This document shows, in pieces, positions 13,273 to 25,675 of a DNA stretch of 64,000 bases; position 1 is the stretch's first letter, and each line of letters starts with the position of its first letter. The notes under the pieces were generated by a model. That model saw nothing but the letters and a program-made list of their open reading frames with translations, ran no database searches and was not told the origin of the DNA. Origin of the DNA: Macrophomina tecta (taxonomy: Eukaryota; Ascomycota; Dothideomycetes; Botryosphaeriales; Botryosphaeriaceae); NCBI GenBank assembly GCA_024180945.1, contig JAKSGN010000016.1:372001-436000 (forward strand), read 5' to 3'. The position numbers and the translations under genes are program-made.

Positions 13273-13325
13273 ACGTGTTTCACCACCGAGCCGTCCAAAC
13301 CACCGAGCCGTCCACTTCCTCACCA
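13273..13325 (+). repeat. P1 left terminal inverted repeat (53 bp)
   Basis: Starts ACGTGTTTCACC and contains two copies of CCACCGAGCCGTCCA, ending in CTTCCTCACCA. It is identical to the reverse complement of 15073-15125. The doubled motif is a likely transposase binding site (inference). Confidence 0.9.
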
Positions 13326-13353
13326 AAAACGCATCGGATGAAAACTCAACACG

Positions 13354-15003
13354 ATGCATCACCACAACGCTATGAAATCATCCCAGAAAACTCAGTATAT
13401 TAACCTTGCTATCCAATCTATTGATACCCACGCGTCGCACAGCGAAAGAGCTACCTGTCGCGAGTACCTTGCTCCCCGATCAACCGTACGCGACCGACGC
13501 GCAGGTGCCATACCACGCGTAGAAGCTGTGCCTAACGGCAAGAAGCTTACCAAACATGAAGAAGGCGCGATTGTCGAGCGTATACTGGACCTGGATTCGA
13601 GAGGGTTTCCGCCCTCCAAGGATATACTACGTGATATGGCCAACAAATTGCTGGCAGAGCGCGACGGGGGTACCGTGGGCAAGAACTAGCCAGACAGGTT
13701 CATCAGCCGCAGAGATGAGCTCAAAACGTGCTGGACTCGCGCGTACGATCGCCAGCGAGCCTTAAACGAGGACCCAGTGGTTATCGAGCGGTAGTTCGAC
13801 CTCGTTCGCTCTGTGAAGGAGAAGTACGGTATCCTAGACGAGGATACGTACAACTTTGATGAAACTGGCTTTATGATGGGCGTAATAGGCTCTCTGCTAG
13901 TTATTACAGGCTCTGAAAGGCGCGGAAAACGAAAATTTATCTAGCCAGGCAATCGCGAGTGGACTTTAGTTATTAACGCGATTAGCGCGCTCGGTTGGAC
14001 GATCCCACCCTTTACGATCTTCGCCGGCAAGAACCACATTAACACTTGGTACGAAGACACCTCTGGCATGGAGGACTGGGTTGTTGCTGTCAGCGCCAAC
14101 GGCTGGACGATAAATGAGCTTGGAGTGAAGTGGTTAGAGCACTTTAACGCGCATATAAAGTCGCGTACTGTGGGGGTGTACCGGCTGCTCATAATCGACG
14201 GCCACGAGAGCTATAACTTAATTGAGTTCTAGGATCTGTGCAAGGAGGAGAAGATTATTACCGTCTGTATGCCGTCGCATTCGTCGCACCTCCTGCAGCC
14301 GCTTGATGTGGGCATTTTCTCGCCGTTAAAGCGGGCGTACCGCTCTTAGATCTCAGGCTTGGCGCGCTTGATGGCCACAAAAATCGACAAACCAGCCTTT
14401 ATACAGGCGTACAAGGCGGCTTATTACAAGGTGTTCACAAAGGAGAATATCTGTGCAAGCTTCCGAGGAGCTGGCTTGGTGCCGCTCGACCCGCAGGTTG
14501 TGTTATCGAAGGTTGATGTCAGGCTTCGTACGCCTACACCGCCTGCACCAGAGGCTGTCCCATGGGAATCCAAAACGCCCAGCAATATGCGCGAATTAGA
14601 GGCCCAATCAAGGCTACTTTATCAGCAGATAAGGCAGTATTGCAGCTCCTCACCTACAGAGGCGCGTGGATCGCTTCAATCGCTCGTAAAAGGCGCGTCA
14701 TTCATGGTGCACTCTGCTGTGTTAGTACGCGACGAACTCTCTGCCCTTCAAAGGGCCACAGAGGCCGCAAACAAGAAGAAACAGCGTAAAAGAAAGTACG
14801 TACAGAATCGGGGCACGCTAACAATGGTAGACGGCGGTCAGCTATCTAATCCTCAGGGCGCTGGGGGGGCAGAGGGCAGCGAACAGCCCTCTAAGAAGGC
14901 TCGCGCAGAGGGCGCGCAGGGGGCTCAACGGCGCTGTGGGAACTGCGGCAAGACCGGGCACAACAGACGGACTTGTACAGAGGAGGTAACAGGTACTGAG
15001 TAA
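13354..15003 (+). pseudogene. DDE transposase of P1 (CENP-B/Tc5-type HTH, DDE_1), five in-frame stops
   Basis: A 550-codon frame with no frameshift but TAG stops at 13687, 13792, 13942, 14230 and 14347. Domains in order: N-terminal helix-turn-helix DNA-binding region (residues about 10-140), catalytic core with NFDETGF (first Asp), LLIIDGHES (second Asp) and HLLQPLDVG (third Asp), a charged tail, and a C-terminal CCHC zinc knuckle CGNCGKTGHNRRTC. It would cut and paste the P1 element. The last 214 residues remain open (14359-15003). Four of the stops fit CAG/TGG to TAG changes typical of RIP. Confidence 0.9.
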
Positions 15004-15072
15004 TCTAGGATCGCTACTAGTTTATTGAAATTTTTGTGTTGTGTTGAATAACTTGAGTTCAAAGTGTGATGT

Positions 15073-15125
15073 TGGTGAGGAAGTGGACGGCTCGGTGGTT
15101 TGGACGGCTCGGTGGTGAAACACGT
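15073..15125 (-). repeat. P1 right terminal inverted repeat (53 bp)
   Basis: Exact inverted copy of 13273-13325, followed by the TA target duplication at 15126-15127. Confidence 0.9.
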
Positions 15126-15127
15126 TA

Positions 15128-15380
15128 TTATAATATACTAATAATAAGGCCTAATTAGCCACCTAGCCTTTATAAGTAAGAAAGAATCGATGCTAGTTAG
15201 CCTTAATACTATGGTAAGTATTATAAAATTACCTCTTACGGTAAATGCTCTTTCGCCTAAGCGCCCGCCTGCTGCCCATTAGCTAATCGGGCGGGCGGGC
15301 GAGTAGCTAAGTAGTAGGCGGGTAGGCGGATTACTAAGTACCTACCTACTACCCGCCTAAGCACCCGGCGGGTAGTTAGA
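15128..15380. other. GC-rich repetitive block at left side of hAT-1
   Basis: A run of GGGCGGGCGGGC/GCCCGCCT-type strings at 15260-15370 stands out against TA-rich surroundings and can form hairpins. It may be the subterminal repeat region of the hAT element that follows. I could not define a terminal repeat or target duplication. Confidence 0.35.
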
Positions 15381-16630
15381 CACGCTATTTATATTTAATA
15401 GAGAGACGATTAATACGATAGTAAAGAAGATTAGATAGGAAGCTAGGTCTAATAAGAATAATAATCTAAATAGTAGTCTTAATAAGGGTGTTAAGTACGA
15501 TAAAGAGATAAGGCTTTCGGCATTATTAGAAAAGAAGAGACTTAGTTAGAAAAATATTAGGCTACTAGAAAAGTTTTATACGATCGTCGCTTATATAAGA
15601 GCTTTAGAGTTTCTCTATAACGAATTTCTCGCTGCTACAGGTTATATAATACCTATAGATAATAATACTTGATAGGATAGCTAGTATTTTATAAATATGG
15701 TCGCTTGTAAGCTTAAAGGCTATATTAATACTTTTATAAAGAACTATTATAAAGCGATTAAAAAGTATGTACTTACTTCTAACGACTAGAAAATACTACG
15801 CGAGATTAATATTTTCCTTAAACCCTTTAAGAAGATTACTAAGGGAACTTAAGGTAACCTTAATTTTATTAAAAAAACACTAGTAATAATAAACGTCCTT
15901 ATTAAGTACCTCGAGAAGTAGAAGAATAAGTATGTAAATAATATTAAGTTTTAGAATGTAGTTTTAATGGCTTAGTACGCCTTTAATAAGTACTATAGCC
16001 TTACTAATTAGGTGCTAGTATATACGGTAGCTTTACTCCTCTATTCTTTAAGGCGAAAGCGCTATATTAATATAAACTAGAAGAAGTCTTGGGTTAGAGT
16101 AGTATTACTAAAGCTCTAGAGTCTTTAGGAAAAGAAGTATTCTACTATCGAAGAAGCTACTATTCTAACCCTACCGCAACTAACTAATAAGTCTAACGAA
16201 TATAATTTTCTTAAGCGAGATCTTAACGTGGTTTAATTATTCGCTAATAACTAGGGATCTTTTATCGAAGCTGACCCTACTGAAATCTCTACTAAGACTG
16301 TACTAGAGTAGTAATATTAAGAGTAATAGCGAATACGGTACCTACGTCTCTTCCGTATAGTAATTAATATTCTTTTGGTACTAGCGATGTTAGTAGAGGC
16401 AGAGCGAGTCTTCTTAGGCGCGTGGCGTTAAATACTATGGAGTAGGGCAAGCTTAGGAGCGAAGATAATTAAGTAGATAGAGTGCCTAAAATACTAGCTG
16501 AGTAAAGGCTGGCTTAACCAACTTAACGTTGACCTTACTAGTAGAAGAAGGCAAAGACGGCGAAGCAGAAGTAGAAGGCAAAGTAGAGGCTTAATACTAC
16601 GGTATTACGGTAAGACGAAACTAACGTATA
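15381..16630 (+). pseudogene. hAT transposase remnant (C-terminal half, dimerisation domain)
   Basis: Reading through stops gives a hAT-like central region (near 15590 a FYTIVAYIRALEFLYNEFLAA-type block) and ends with the hAT C-terminal dimerisation motif near 16360-16500 (a RIP-altered SIPAMSAEAERVFSGARR followed by LGAKIIKQIECLKYWL). The N-terminal zinc finger and first catalytic part are missing or unrecognisable. Damage is dominated by TAG/TAA replacing Gln and Trp codons. Confidence 0.7.
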
Positions 16631-16800
16631 GGGCCTTTAGTACCTAGCTAGTTTTCTTAATATTCTTAATATTCTTAATATTTTCTCAATATCTTTAATA
16701 CTCAATACTTAATACTTAATATAGACTTCTTCAATATTGATTTTTTCAATACGGGGCCATATTGAGTATTGAATATTGAATGCAGCGCTGCTTCTCGCCA
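16631..16800. repeat. AATATT-rich short direct and inverted repeats
   Basis: Repeated TTCTTAATA units (16656-16690) are followed by TCAATATTG/CAATATTGA units in both orientations to about 16780. This is probably the subterminal end of hAT-1. It lies only about 30 bp from the stop codon of the first P450, so the insertion replaced or abuts that gene's 3' flank. Confidence 0.5.
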
Positions 16801-16810
16801 TGCGCGAATT

Positions 16811-18637
16811 TCAGCCAAACGAAGTCCAGTCCTTCCTCGCAGGAGTAAGCTTGATCCACAGCTCCGGCTTTACCCAGAACGTGTAGTTCTTCTGGTCGAT
16901 CCAATCCTTGCTCTCCGGCCGTAGCTCGAGGTCGAAGTGCCAGAGCAGCTTCGCCAGGGCGAACTTCATCTCCTGGTACGCCAGGGCGCGACCGAGGCAG
17001 TTCCTCGGCCCGACGGAGAAAGGCTGCAGGGCATTCCGCCTGTCGCCGGCGTATTCGCTGCCGTCAGCCTGGGCGGTCGGCAGCCAGCGCTCCGGCGCGA
17101 AGGTGGCTGGGTTGCGGAAGTTGGCGGCGCTGCGGAAGCAGGCGTACATGGGCATGCCGACGGCGAAGCCGCCGGGAACATAGCGGCCATCGAGGATGAT
17201 GCCCTCCGGCGGCGTGATGCGCGTGTGGTTGGCTGGCGAAGGCGGGTAGATGCGCAGGGCCTCCTCGACGCAGGCGACTAGGTACGGGCACTCCTGCGTG
17301 CCAGCCACAGTGATGTCCTCATCCCTGCCGAACCGGGCGCGCAACTCGGCGGCGAGCTTTAGCGCCACGGCCGGGTTCTTCGCCAGGTAGAAAGTGGCGC
17401 CTGCCAGTAAGGTTGCTGTGGTTTCGCTCCCGCCGATGGTGAGGATTCCGGCGTGCTCCTTCAACACCGGGTACGGCACCTCGCCGGTCTTGTAGGACGC
17501 GACCATGCGCTTGATGACGTCCTGATGGCCGGGCTCCTTCTCCAGACGCCGCTGGAGCTTTTCCTGCAAAGTGACAACCGTCATTCGGGAACTCGGGCAG
17601 TGCGGGTGGGAGAATGGTGTATTGTGGGAACAGAGGAAACTTCAAGCTTACCTCGGTCAAATCTCGGTGGAGTTGGGCATTTCTACGCACGGAAGCTGGA
17701 ATTACCCATTTTTTGTATATCTTGTCGAAAGGGGCGGGTAAATGACGAGCGGCTTGACCCAAAGACATGAGGACAGCGATATCCAAGAGAGCCTCAATCC
17801 AGTCGTGCAGCTTCGATTCAGTGAGGCAATTAAAAGCCTCGCCATAAGCTAGGTGCAAGAAGCCGTTAGCAACTCCAAGGTAGAGCAGTATAAATGTTAG
17901 GGAGTCATACCAAGGAAGCCAATGATATCAAATGTAAGGTACTGTAGAATTAGATAGGATTAATTCAGCAGCTCGTCCAAACAGGGGATTACGGGATACA
18001 GACATTCCACCAAGCCGTCATATCTAATTTTTTCTCCCCATGATCCGATACCTCGTAAAGTCTTTTGATGAAGAGGTTGACGTATTGGTGCAGGATGTAC
18101 TCTTGCTCTTTTAATGTTCGCTCCGAGAAGGTAGGGGACAGCATCTTGCGATACTTGCTATGCTCCTCCCAATCCCCAGTCAAGATGGTCGGCGTAGGCT
18201 TGACGGTGTCATGGTATCTCGGATCCTTGATGAGCTCGCCCTTGCCGGGTTTTACTGCATAGATCTCTTTCCAGTTATCTGGGTTGATGTAGGACAGCTC
18301 GTCAGGCGCGATTCGAACGACTGGGCCGTAGTAGTCGTGCAAGGCCAGCGTATCCTGGGCGATTCTGCCGCGGGAAAGCGAGCGCGCGTACCATAGAGAC
18401 GAGGCACGACATAACAGTGGTCCAGGGTATCCCGCTAACGGGTGGAAATAAAGATTGTATACACCGATACCGACATGATAAAGCACGTACTCGTGGCCAA
18501 TGTCAGTAAAGTGGAGGTGCAAGCTGTGAACGACGAAGTGCACTTACCAGGAGCGTCGCAGCGATGAGAGCGGAAACAAGCTGGGCAGGCTGTACAGCTC
18601 GAATGGCGTGTGCTGCCTCCAGACTTGGGGAATGCAT
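16811..18637 (-). CDS. cytochrome P450 monooxygenase (5 exons)
   Basis: Haem-thiolate monooxygenase, probably ER-anchored. My exon model is 18637-18548, 18489-18004, 17941-17911, 17848-17652 and 17563-16811 (518 residues, normal length). Introns are 58, 62, 62 and 88 nt with GT..AG ends, and all phases fit. Visible motifs: N-terminal hydrophobic anchor (LVSALIAATLL, residues about 19-30), a YNLYFHPLAGYPGP proline-rich hinge, I-helix AGILTIGGSETTAT, ExxR in EEALRIYPP, APERW, and haem loop FSVGPRNCLGRALA with the Cys ligand. The ATG at 18637 is chosen because it starts the anchor; the in-frame ATG at 18543 would lie in an intron. It shares a 426-bp head-to-head promoter with the next P450. It resembles secondary-metabolism P450s; the substrate is unknown. 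The gene appears intact. Confidence 0.9.
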
Positions 18638-19063
18638 TTGCAGGAAGAGGACGGCAAATACCTCCCGTGGATTTTGGCGCAGCTGAGTTTCAGTGCCATC
18701 TTTTGTGCGTTTTGTTGGGTCGGATATATCTCTCAACTGCTGTTGCTGACGGGCAGCTCGGCACGCACCGGACTCCGACGCCGTGCACCACATTCTACCG
18801 ATAGGCACGCTATTACCCGGCCATCGGTTTATAAAAGTATCGCCAAAACAAAGACAGCCGAAGCCGCAGGTGAAACCCATCTCGGAGACGTGAGTGCGAA
18901 AAATACCGCCGTCGAGGAGCGGAGTGGTGTTGGAAGGTATCCGTTTCCTTGGTTATAAACCGCGCGGGGGGTGGGCTGTCAAGCTTGAAGTCTAGGAGCC
19001 GGAGCTGTTACCACAACACTTGGACACCGTCAACCAAACTCGCCAAAGATAGAGGAAGCATAA
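18638..19063. promoter_or_regulatory. shared promoter of two divergent P450 genes
   Basis: A 426-bp gap between two start codons pointing away from each other. TATA-like strings are TTTATAAA (symmetrical, near 18828) and TTATAAACC near 18954, about 110 bp before the + strand ATG. The arrangement suggests co-regulation. I could not recognise a specific transcription-factor site. Confidence 0.55.
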
Positions 19064-20970
19064 ATGGCTGGATTGCAGAATTCGACGACAAAGATGATGG
19101 GTGTTGCAATTGAGCCCGAACCTGGGCGGCCTAGGGGCAGCTCGTTTCTCTGTGCATTGATGGGCATGGCCGTCCTAGGCTACTACTACTGGGCCAGTAT
19201 GCCCAAGGCGGCCCGGCTTCCTCTAATCAACCCCCCAAAGTGGTTCGAACTGACCACGAGTCGAGTGAGGAAGGAGTGGCTGGTAAAGGCGAGGCAAATC
19301 ATCCAGCAAGGCGTCGAGCGGTTCCCCAAGAAGCCTTTCAACATGATTGGGGCTGATGTCGGACTGACGACCATCTTGCCGCCCGAGTATGCCAACGAAA
19401 TCAGGAACGATCCGAACCTGAGCTTTGTTGCGTTTATGGCCCACGTAAGCCCTCTATCTCCCCGCCCTGGAGACACGAATGGCACTAATTGCTTCTACCA
19501 GCTGTTTTTCGGCGAGCTCCCTGGCTTCGAACCGACGAAGGAGGGCATGTTCGACAATGACATCGGCATCATCGTTATCCAAAAATGGCTAACCCAGGGC
19601 CTCGGTAAGGTTCTTTTTTCGCAACTCCTCGTCCCATTATTCTTCATTTGTTCGACACACTGAAACAGTATTGCCACTGCAGCGAGGATGACACGGCCGT
19701 TGTCAGAAGAGGCGGACTTCGCGCTGGAGAAGGTATACACGGACAATGAGGGTGAGCAATGCCTGCGAAAGCGCTCTGGGGCATACGCAGCTGACGCAGT
19801 GGATGACGAGAATGGCACGAAGTCAACGCGAAGGACGTCAACCTGGACGTGGTGGCGCGGCTGTCTTCGCGGATCTTTCTGGGCGAGGAGCTGTGCCGCA
19901 GCGAGGACTGGCTCCGAATCACGGTCAACTACGCCGTCGACATCATGATGGCGGCGGAGCGGCTGCGGCGCGTGCCGGGCCCTTTGCGTCGCTATGTGCA
20001 CTGGTTCATGCCGGAAGCACAGAAGCTACGGCGCGAGGTGAAGGAAGCAGCGAATATCATCCGGCCAGTGCTGGAGCGGCGCCGGGCGGAGAAGAAGGCA
20101 CTCCAGGCGCAGGGCAAAGAGGCGGTCGTGTACAACGACGCAATTGAGTGGTTCGAGCAGACGGCCCAGGCGAAGGGCTGTTCCTACGACCCGGAGATCG
20201 TTCAGCTCTTCCTCTCCACCGTCGCAATCCACACAACTTCGGACTTGCTGACCGTCACCCTGCTAGATCTCGTCCGCCACCCAGATGTGGTCGAGGAGTT
20301 GCGCGAAGAGATTACCAGCGTGCTTAACAAAGGCGGCTGGCAGAAGACTTCACTGCACGATATGAAGCTACTGGATAGCGTCATCAAGGAGTCACTCCGC
20401 CTCAAGCCTATCGCCGTTGGTGAGTCACCCTCTCTGCTTTTGCTTCCTCCCTCTGCACACCACTGACGACGTGGCACCTTGATAGTCTCCATGCGCCGCA
20501 TCGCCACTGCCGATGTCAACCTCTCCGACGGCACGCATTTCCCAAGAGGCACCAAGCTAGCCGTCTCCTCCCACCGAATGTGGGACCCGTCCGTTTACGA
20601 GCGGCCGCATGAGTGGGACGGGCGACGTTTCCTGCGGCTGCGCGAGCAACAGAGCGGGGATGACGGCAACAAGAACAGCGGCGACAACGACAGCGGCAAC
20701 AAGAGCACAGCTCGCGAGGCGCTCTTTGTCACGACCAGCGAGCGGCACCTGGGCTTCGGCCACGGTAAGCACGCCTGTCCGGGCCGTTTCTTTGCCAGCA
20801 GCGAGCTCAAGGTCGCCCTCTGCCACATCCTGCTCAAATACGACCTGGGCCTGCCCGACGGCGCCGGCACCCCCCAGCACCGATACGCAGGCGCCTCATA
20901 TTACGCCGATCCGGCCGCCAAGTTGTTGATCCGGCGCCGCCGCAACCACATCGATCTGGCCAAGTATTGA
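19064..20970 (+). CDS. cytochrome P450 monooxygenase, terpenoid-pathway type (5 exons)
   Basis: Exon model: 19064-19444, 19502-19604, 19683-19751, 19811-20419 and 20486-20970 (548 residues), introns 57, 78, 59 and 66 nt, phases consistent. The N terminus has a membrane segment (about residues 28-45, FLCALMGMAVLGYYYW). Motifs: ILPPEYANEIRNDPNLSF, PGFEPTKEGMFDNDI and LTRPLSEE-like blocks, I-helix AIHTTSD, ExxR in ESLRLKP, and haem loop FGHGKHACPGRFFASSELK. These blocks are typical of the fungal P450 group that includes ent-kaurene-oxidase-like and indole-diterpene/meroterpenoid P450s (family knowledge). A low-complexity Gly/Asn/Asp/Ser insert lies at about residues 450-470, before the haem loop. 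The gene appears intact; the substrate is unknown. Confidence 0.9.
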
Positions 20971-22435
20971 TCTCGTGGATGGCAGGCGTCGGGGGTTGAT
21001 AGAGGAGATCAATCTTTTTTTTTTCCCGCCTTCTTTCTGCTCATACGAAGATGATTGGATGGTGCTATTTGCTCCGGACACACCGAAGTCGGATGAAAGG
21101 CGGCGCGTTACAAGTGCGTCGAGTGGGAAAGGGCCATGCAGGTTCATGAATCTGATCTGCAGCGTCTGCTACAGTTGGGAGGGGTATTTGTTCTTAGCGC
21201 TTTTTCGCAAGAAACGCTCGTATTGAGCAAATCGAATCTGCTTGTTAGCTGAGTGAGCCTTGGACAGAATAGGCTCTACCTTGACACCTGACCTGTGGTA
21301 ATGGAATATACTCTATCAGCCATACATGTTATGGCAAGTACGTTTAGCGTGGGACTACTCTCGATAGCTTAACGTCCTTCGCCCTTAGGAGGCACACCAA
21401 CAATACATACATGCACTTCATACGTCTTTGTTTCTCCTCATGTGCCGGTTGTAACAATACACATGTACTCCATGAAGTCCGATGATGCCCGCCCGGTCTT
21501 TGTCCGTGCTTGGCTGGGCGGGTAATTCTTTCTTTACGCAGGCGAGCGGATGCGCATCCACTGAATCAATGAAGTGGGCAGGGTGAGCAGCCCCGGAGTC
21601 CAGGAGTAACCGATATAGCAGGTCCCTGGAAACACGGAGAAGAGGCAAAAACCGGGAATCAATCCTAGAGGTGCGGCGAAGTCGAATGCATGATGCCGAT
21701 TGCTTTCTGTTCAAGCTACCTTTTATGCTCCAGTCTTCCACACCCATCCACGCCGGAGCTCACGCAGCGATGATACCGAGAGGCGTATTTGCGTTCACAT
21801 CCTAGTTCCTTCCCTGCCTCAGAGAAGCGTTTGCCACCTCGGTGACGGAGAGCCTGGCGAGGTGCGGCAATCCATCCTACATACCGAACGCTAAAAAGAG
21901 TGTAAACAAGCTTAGCACGTAAAAGGAATGACAAAGGCTCTGAACAAGTACAGTATGACTGGCAGCCTCACGATGAAGAATGTCTTGTCCGAAACTCTGC
22001 GAGTCGGTGGGGCCCCACCTGTAAGAGGCCCCGGAAAGATGTCTCGGGGGTTGTTGGAATTGAAACTTTTCCGGCTCTTATCACTCAATTTAACTTTATT
22101 GAAGCACTAGCGTTGGCCCGAGGCCATATGACTGCACGATAGTGGAGCCAGCGGCGGTTCCGTGACGCCACGAAGCTTTAGCAGCTCGTGACTGATGCGG
22201 ACAGTGGTACGCGGGCTGGGAGACGTATGGTACCTCCAATCGGACGGCGGGAAGCCATGTAAGGCCTTCAGAGTTAGTCATGAAAGAGTGTGGATATCTG
22301 GCGTTGTTTCTACCTCAATCTATGCATGACGATCTATGATTGTCAAGTTCAGCTTGCCAGAGGTTACGAGAAAGAGCGGAAAGGCCGAAGTGGGCAGAAA
22401 GGGGAGATTGTGCGTTCCCCCCATTCCGCAGTTTT
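20971..22435. other. intergenic region between P450 and GAPDH genes
   Basis: Normal base composition, not visibly RIP-mutated. It contains the 3' flank of the P450 (T-run at 21014-21025) and the 3' flank of the converging GAPDH gene. Reading frames here are short and carry no domain I recognise. Confidence 0.6.
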
Positions 22436-24064
<1,629 letters not shown>

Positions 24065-24134
24065 TGTCAGACTTGAGAATCATGTGACTTTCCGGAGCAT
24101 CCGCTTACCCGTGTGGGGTATATAGGACCCTCTT
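24065..24134 (+). repeat. left inverted repeat of MYND unit
   Basis: About 70 bp, matching the reverse complement of 25311-25380 apart from a few transitions such as C/T in the CCGCTTACCC block, which fit RIP-type change. Confidence 0.75.
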
Positions 24135-24155
24135 CTCCAAAAAACAGGAGGAGAC

Positions 24156-24177
24156 GCAAACCGCAGCTGCGGTTTGC
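24156..24177. repeat. perfect 22-bp palindrome inside the MYND unit
   Basis: Left half GCAAACCGCAG, followed by its exact reverse complement. It lies about 20 bp inside the left inverted repeat. It may be a hairpin or protein-binding site of the element. Confidence 0.6.
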
Positions 24178-24299
24178 CTAAGGAGCCTTGAGGAACGAAG
24201 TTTCGGAAGACTAGAAAAGGCTTATTATTGTTGGCATGGGTATTGTAAAGCTAGATGTTAGTATCCCACTGCGAAATTCTCGCGACTAAGCTTTATCCT

Positions 24300-24905
24300 G
24301 CTCTGATTGGCTTAGTGTAATTGTCCTGCAGGCGGTGCTGTGGAGGGTTTAGAGTATAAATCTGCTTGTGTAGTTTCTAATCTTTCTTTTGGTGCTCCTT
24401 TCCGTAGTATGCCACATGTTGACATCGCCCATATCTCCTGGTGGCTTCCGTCTTCCCATAGATTTTACAAGGCATGATTTCTATAGGAGCCCTTAGTACC
24501 GAAAGGCCTTCGAATTTGATGTCTAGTATGATCGTGTCCATTATGTCGCGCATCTCCTGTCGTGTTTGGATTTCGCATTTGCTTCTGCCACACATCGGGC
24601 TAACCGATACAAAAACGAAGGGATCGTCGATGTTGTGAAGCCAAGAAATAAGGGTGTAGAGTATTTTGGTAGTGTGTTGGCCACAAATTTCGCATAGAGG
24701 ACTGGATTCTGGGGGGAAGGCTGCTTTATGGTCTTTGATGACCCGCTGTACTACATTTGCGAAGCTTTCTGTGTAGTGGGGATCATCTTGGGCGGCGGGA
24801 GTATCCGCGGTGAGGAGATTGTGTGGAAGATGGTGTATGAAGTTGAGCTATAGGGGAGGGAGTTCGCAGTGGAATTCGAAGCGAACCGGACGGGTAGATA
24901 TGATT
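24300..24905 (-). pseudogene. MYND-type zinc-finger protein remnant
   Basis: A - strand frame broken by one internal TAG (about 24849) before the finger and another at 24379-24377. The finger reads CKIYGKTEATRRYGRCQ, then HVAYYGKEHQKKD, a stop where the MYND consensus has Trp, then KLHKQIY. Four expected Cys are Tyr and the Trp is TAG, all G-to-A on the coding strand, as RIP would cause. Upstream is a Cys-containing region (LCEICGQHTTKILYTLISWL) and a DDPFVFVSVSP block. MYND fingers usually mediate protein contacts in regulators. Still-open span 24595-24377. No function is expected now. Confidence 0.7.
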
Positions 24906-25310
24906 CGAAGTAATGTTTAGCTTGTTAAGGTGTTGCTTAGATTTTGTTAGAGATGGAGAGGACGTAGTGTGATAGGAGCGGGAGCGGGTCTTAATAGGGT
25001 GTTAATAGATAAGTGTGATGGGCGAGATCTTAGGCATTTGTTGTATGGGATCCGTGACCGAGACCTCGTTGATTGCTTTTTGTTAGACATGAGGTACGCG
25101 TGTTAAGGGTATCGGATTGCTGAGAGGAATTGCTTTTTCCGCCTTATTTAGTGGTGTTATATATTGTCTTATGATTACGCGTCTGTGTTTGAACTTTGCA
25201 TTGTATAGGATGGTATTTTTAATAGTAAGGCTAATTGATAGGTAGAATTTTGTCGAACTTTGAGAAAAGTGATGAATTGTGCAGCAGCTCGCTATCTGTA
25301 GAGGGTGGGG

Positions 25311-25380
25311 GAGAGGGTCCTCTATACCCCACACAGGTGAGCGGATGCTCCGGAAAGTCACATGATTCTCAAGTCTGACA
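25311..25380 (-). repeat. right inverted repeat of MYND unit
   Basis: Inverted partner of 24065-24134, ending TCTGACA at 25380. Confidence 0.75.
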
Positions 25381-25524
25381 AATTTAGGATACAAATAGAT
25401 AACTATATATTGCCCAGTGGTGCAAAGATTTTTCGTGGAGGAGATAAAATCATGGTAGAAGAGCTTTAGTTACTGGATAAGTACGGTGTGATGATTGCGC
25501 TAGAAGTGGTAGTTTAGAGTTTTC

Positions 25525-25661
25525 TGTTGGAATATCACGTGTGTGTACGATAAACTTTAGCTTAGTCATGGAAGAGGACGGATAAGAGGACTCCCCTAAG
25601 CGTCCCTCTCACGCCTCATGCCACTCATTCTCAATTGATGGTATCACCACTAAATCCAACA
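25525..25661 (+). repeat. 5' LTR of B1 (137 bp)
   Basis: Starts TGTTGGAATATCACG, ends TAAATCCAACA. It is nearly the same as the B2 3' LTR at 45620-45756. Confidence 0.95.
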
Positions 25662-25675
25662 GTTATAAGCCCGGA
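25662..25675 (+). promoter_or_regulatory. primer-binding site, half-tRNA(iMet) type
   Basis: GTTATAAGCCCGGA directly after the LTR. The reverse complement contains GGGCTTATAAC, one transition from GGGCTCATAAC, the anticodon stem-loop of initiator tRNA-Met. The unmutated form GTTATGAGCCCGGA is seen at 50659. Drosophila copia primes from the anticodon region of a cleaved initiator tRNA-Met (established knowledge); use here is inferred. Confidence 0.6.

Larger units (their letters stand above)
13273..15125 (+). mobile_element. pogo/Fot1-like DNA transposon P1, structurally complete
   Basis: 1853 bp, bounded by perfect 53-bp terminal inverted repeats and flanked by the TA dinucleotide at 13271-13272 and 15126-15127, the target duplication of Tc1/mariner-pogo elements. 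It holds a single transposase gene in the + direction, now broken. Each terminal repeat carries the 15-mer CCACCGAGCCGTCCA twice. Confidence 0.9.
24065..25380. mobile_element. 1316-bp inverted-repeat-bounded unit carrying a decayed MYND-finger gene
   Basis: The two ends (24065-24134 and 25311-25380) are inverted copies of about 70 bp with only a few mismatches, both starting TGTCAGACTTGAGAATCATG. Inside is a RIP-mutated MYND zinc-finger reading frame. No transposase is visible, and I find no clear target-site duplication (TCTATC on the left, AATTTAG on the right). It could be a non-autonomous DNA element that captured a gene, or an inverted duplication. Confidence 0.5.

Noticed and set aside
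17989..18543. P450 start at the ATG at 18543
   Set aside because: The first residues would come from the intron 18490-18547; splicing to the exon at 18637-18548 gives a proper membrane anchor and keeps phase.
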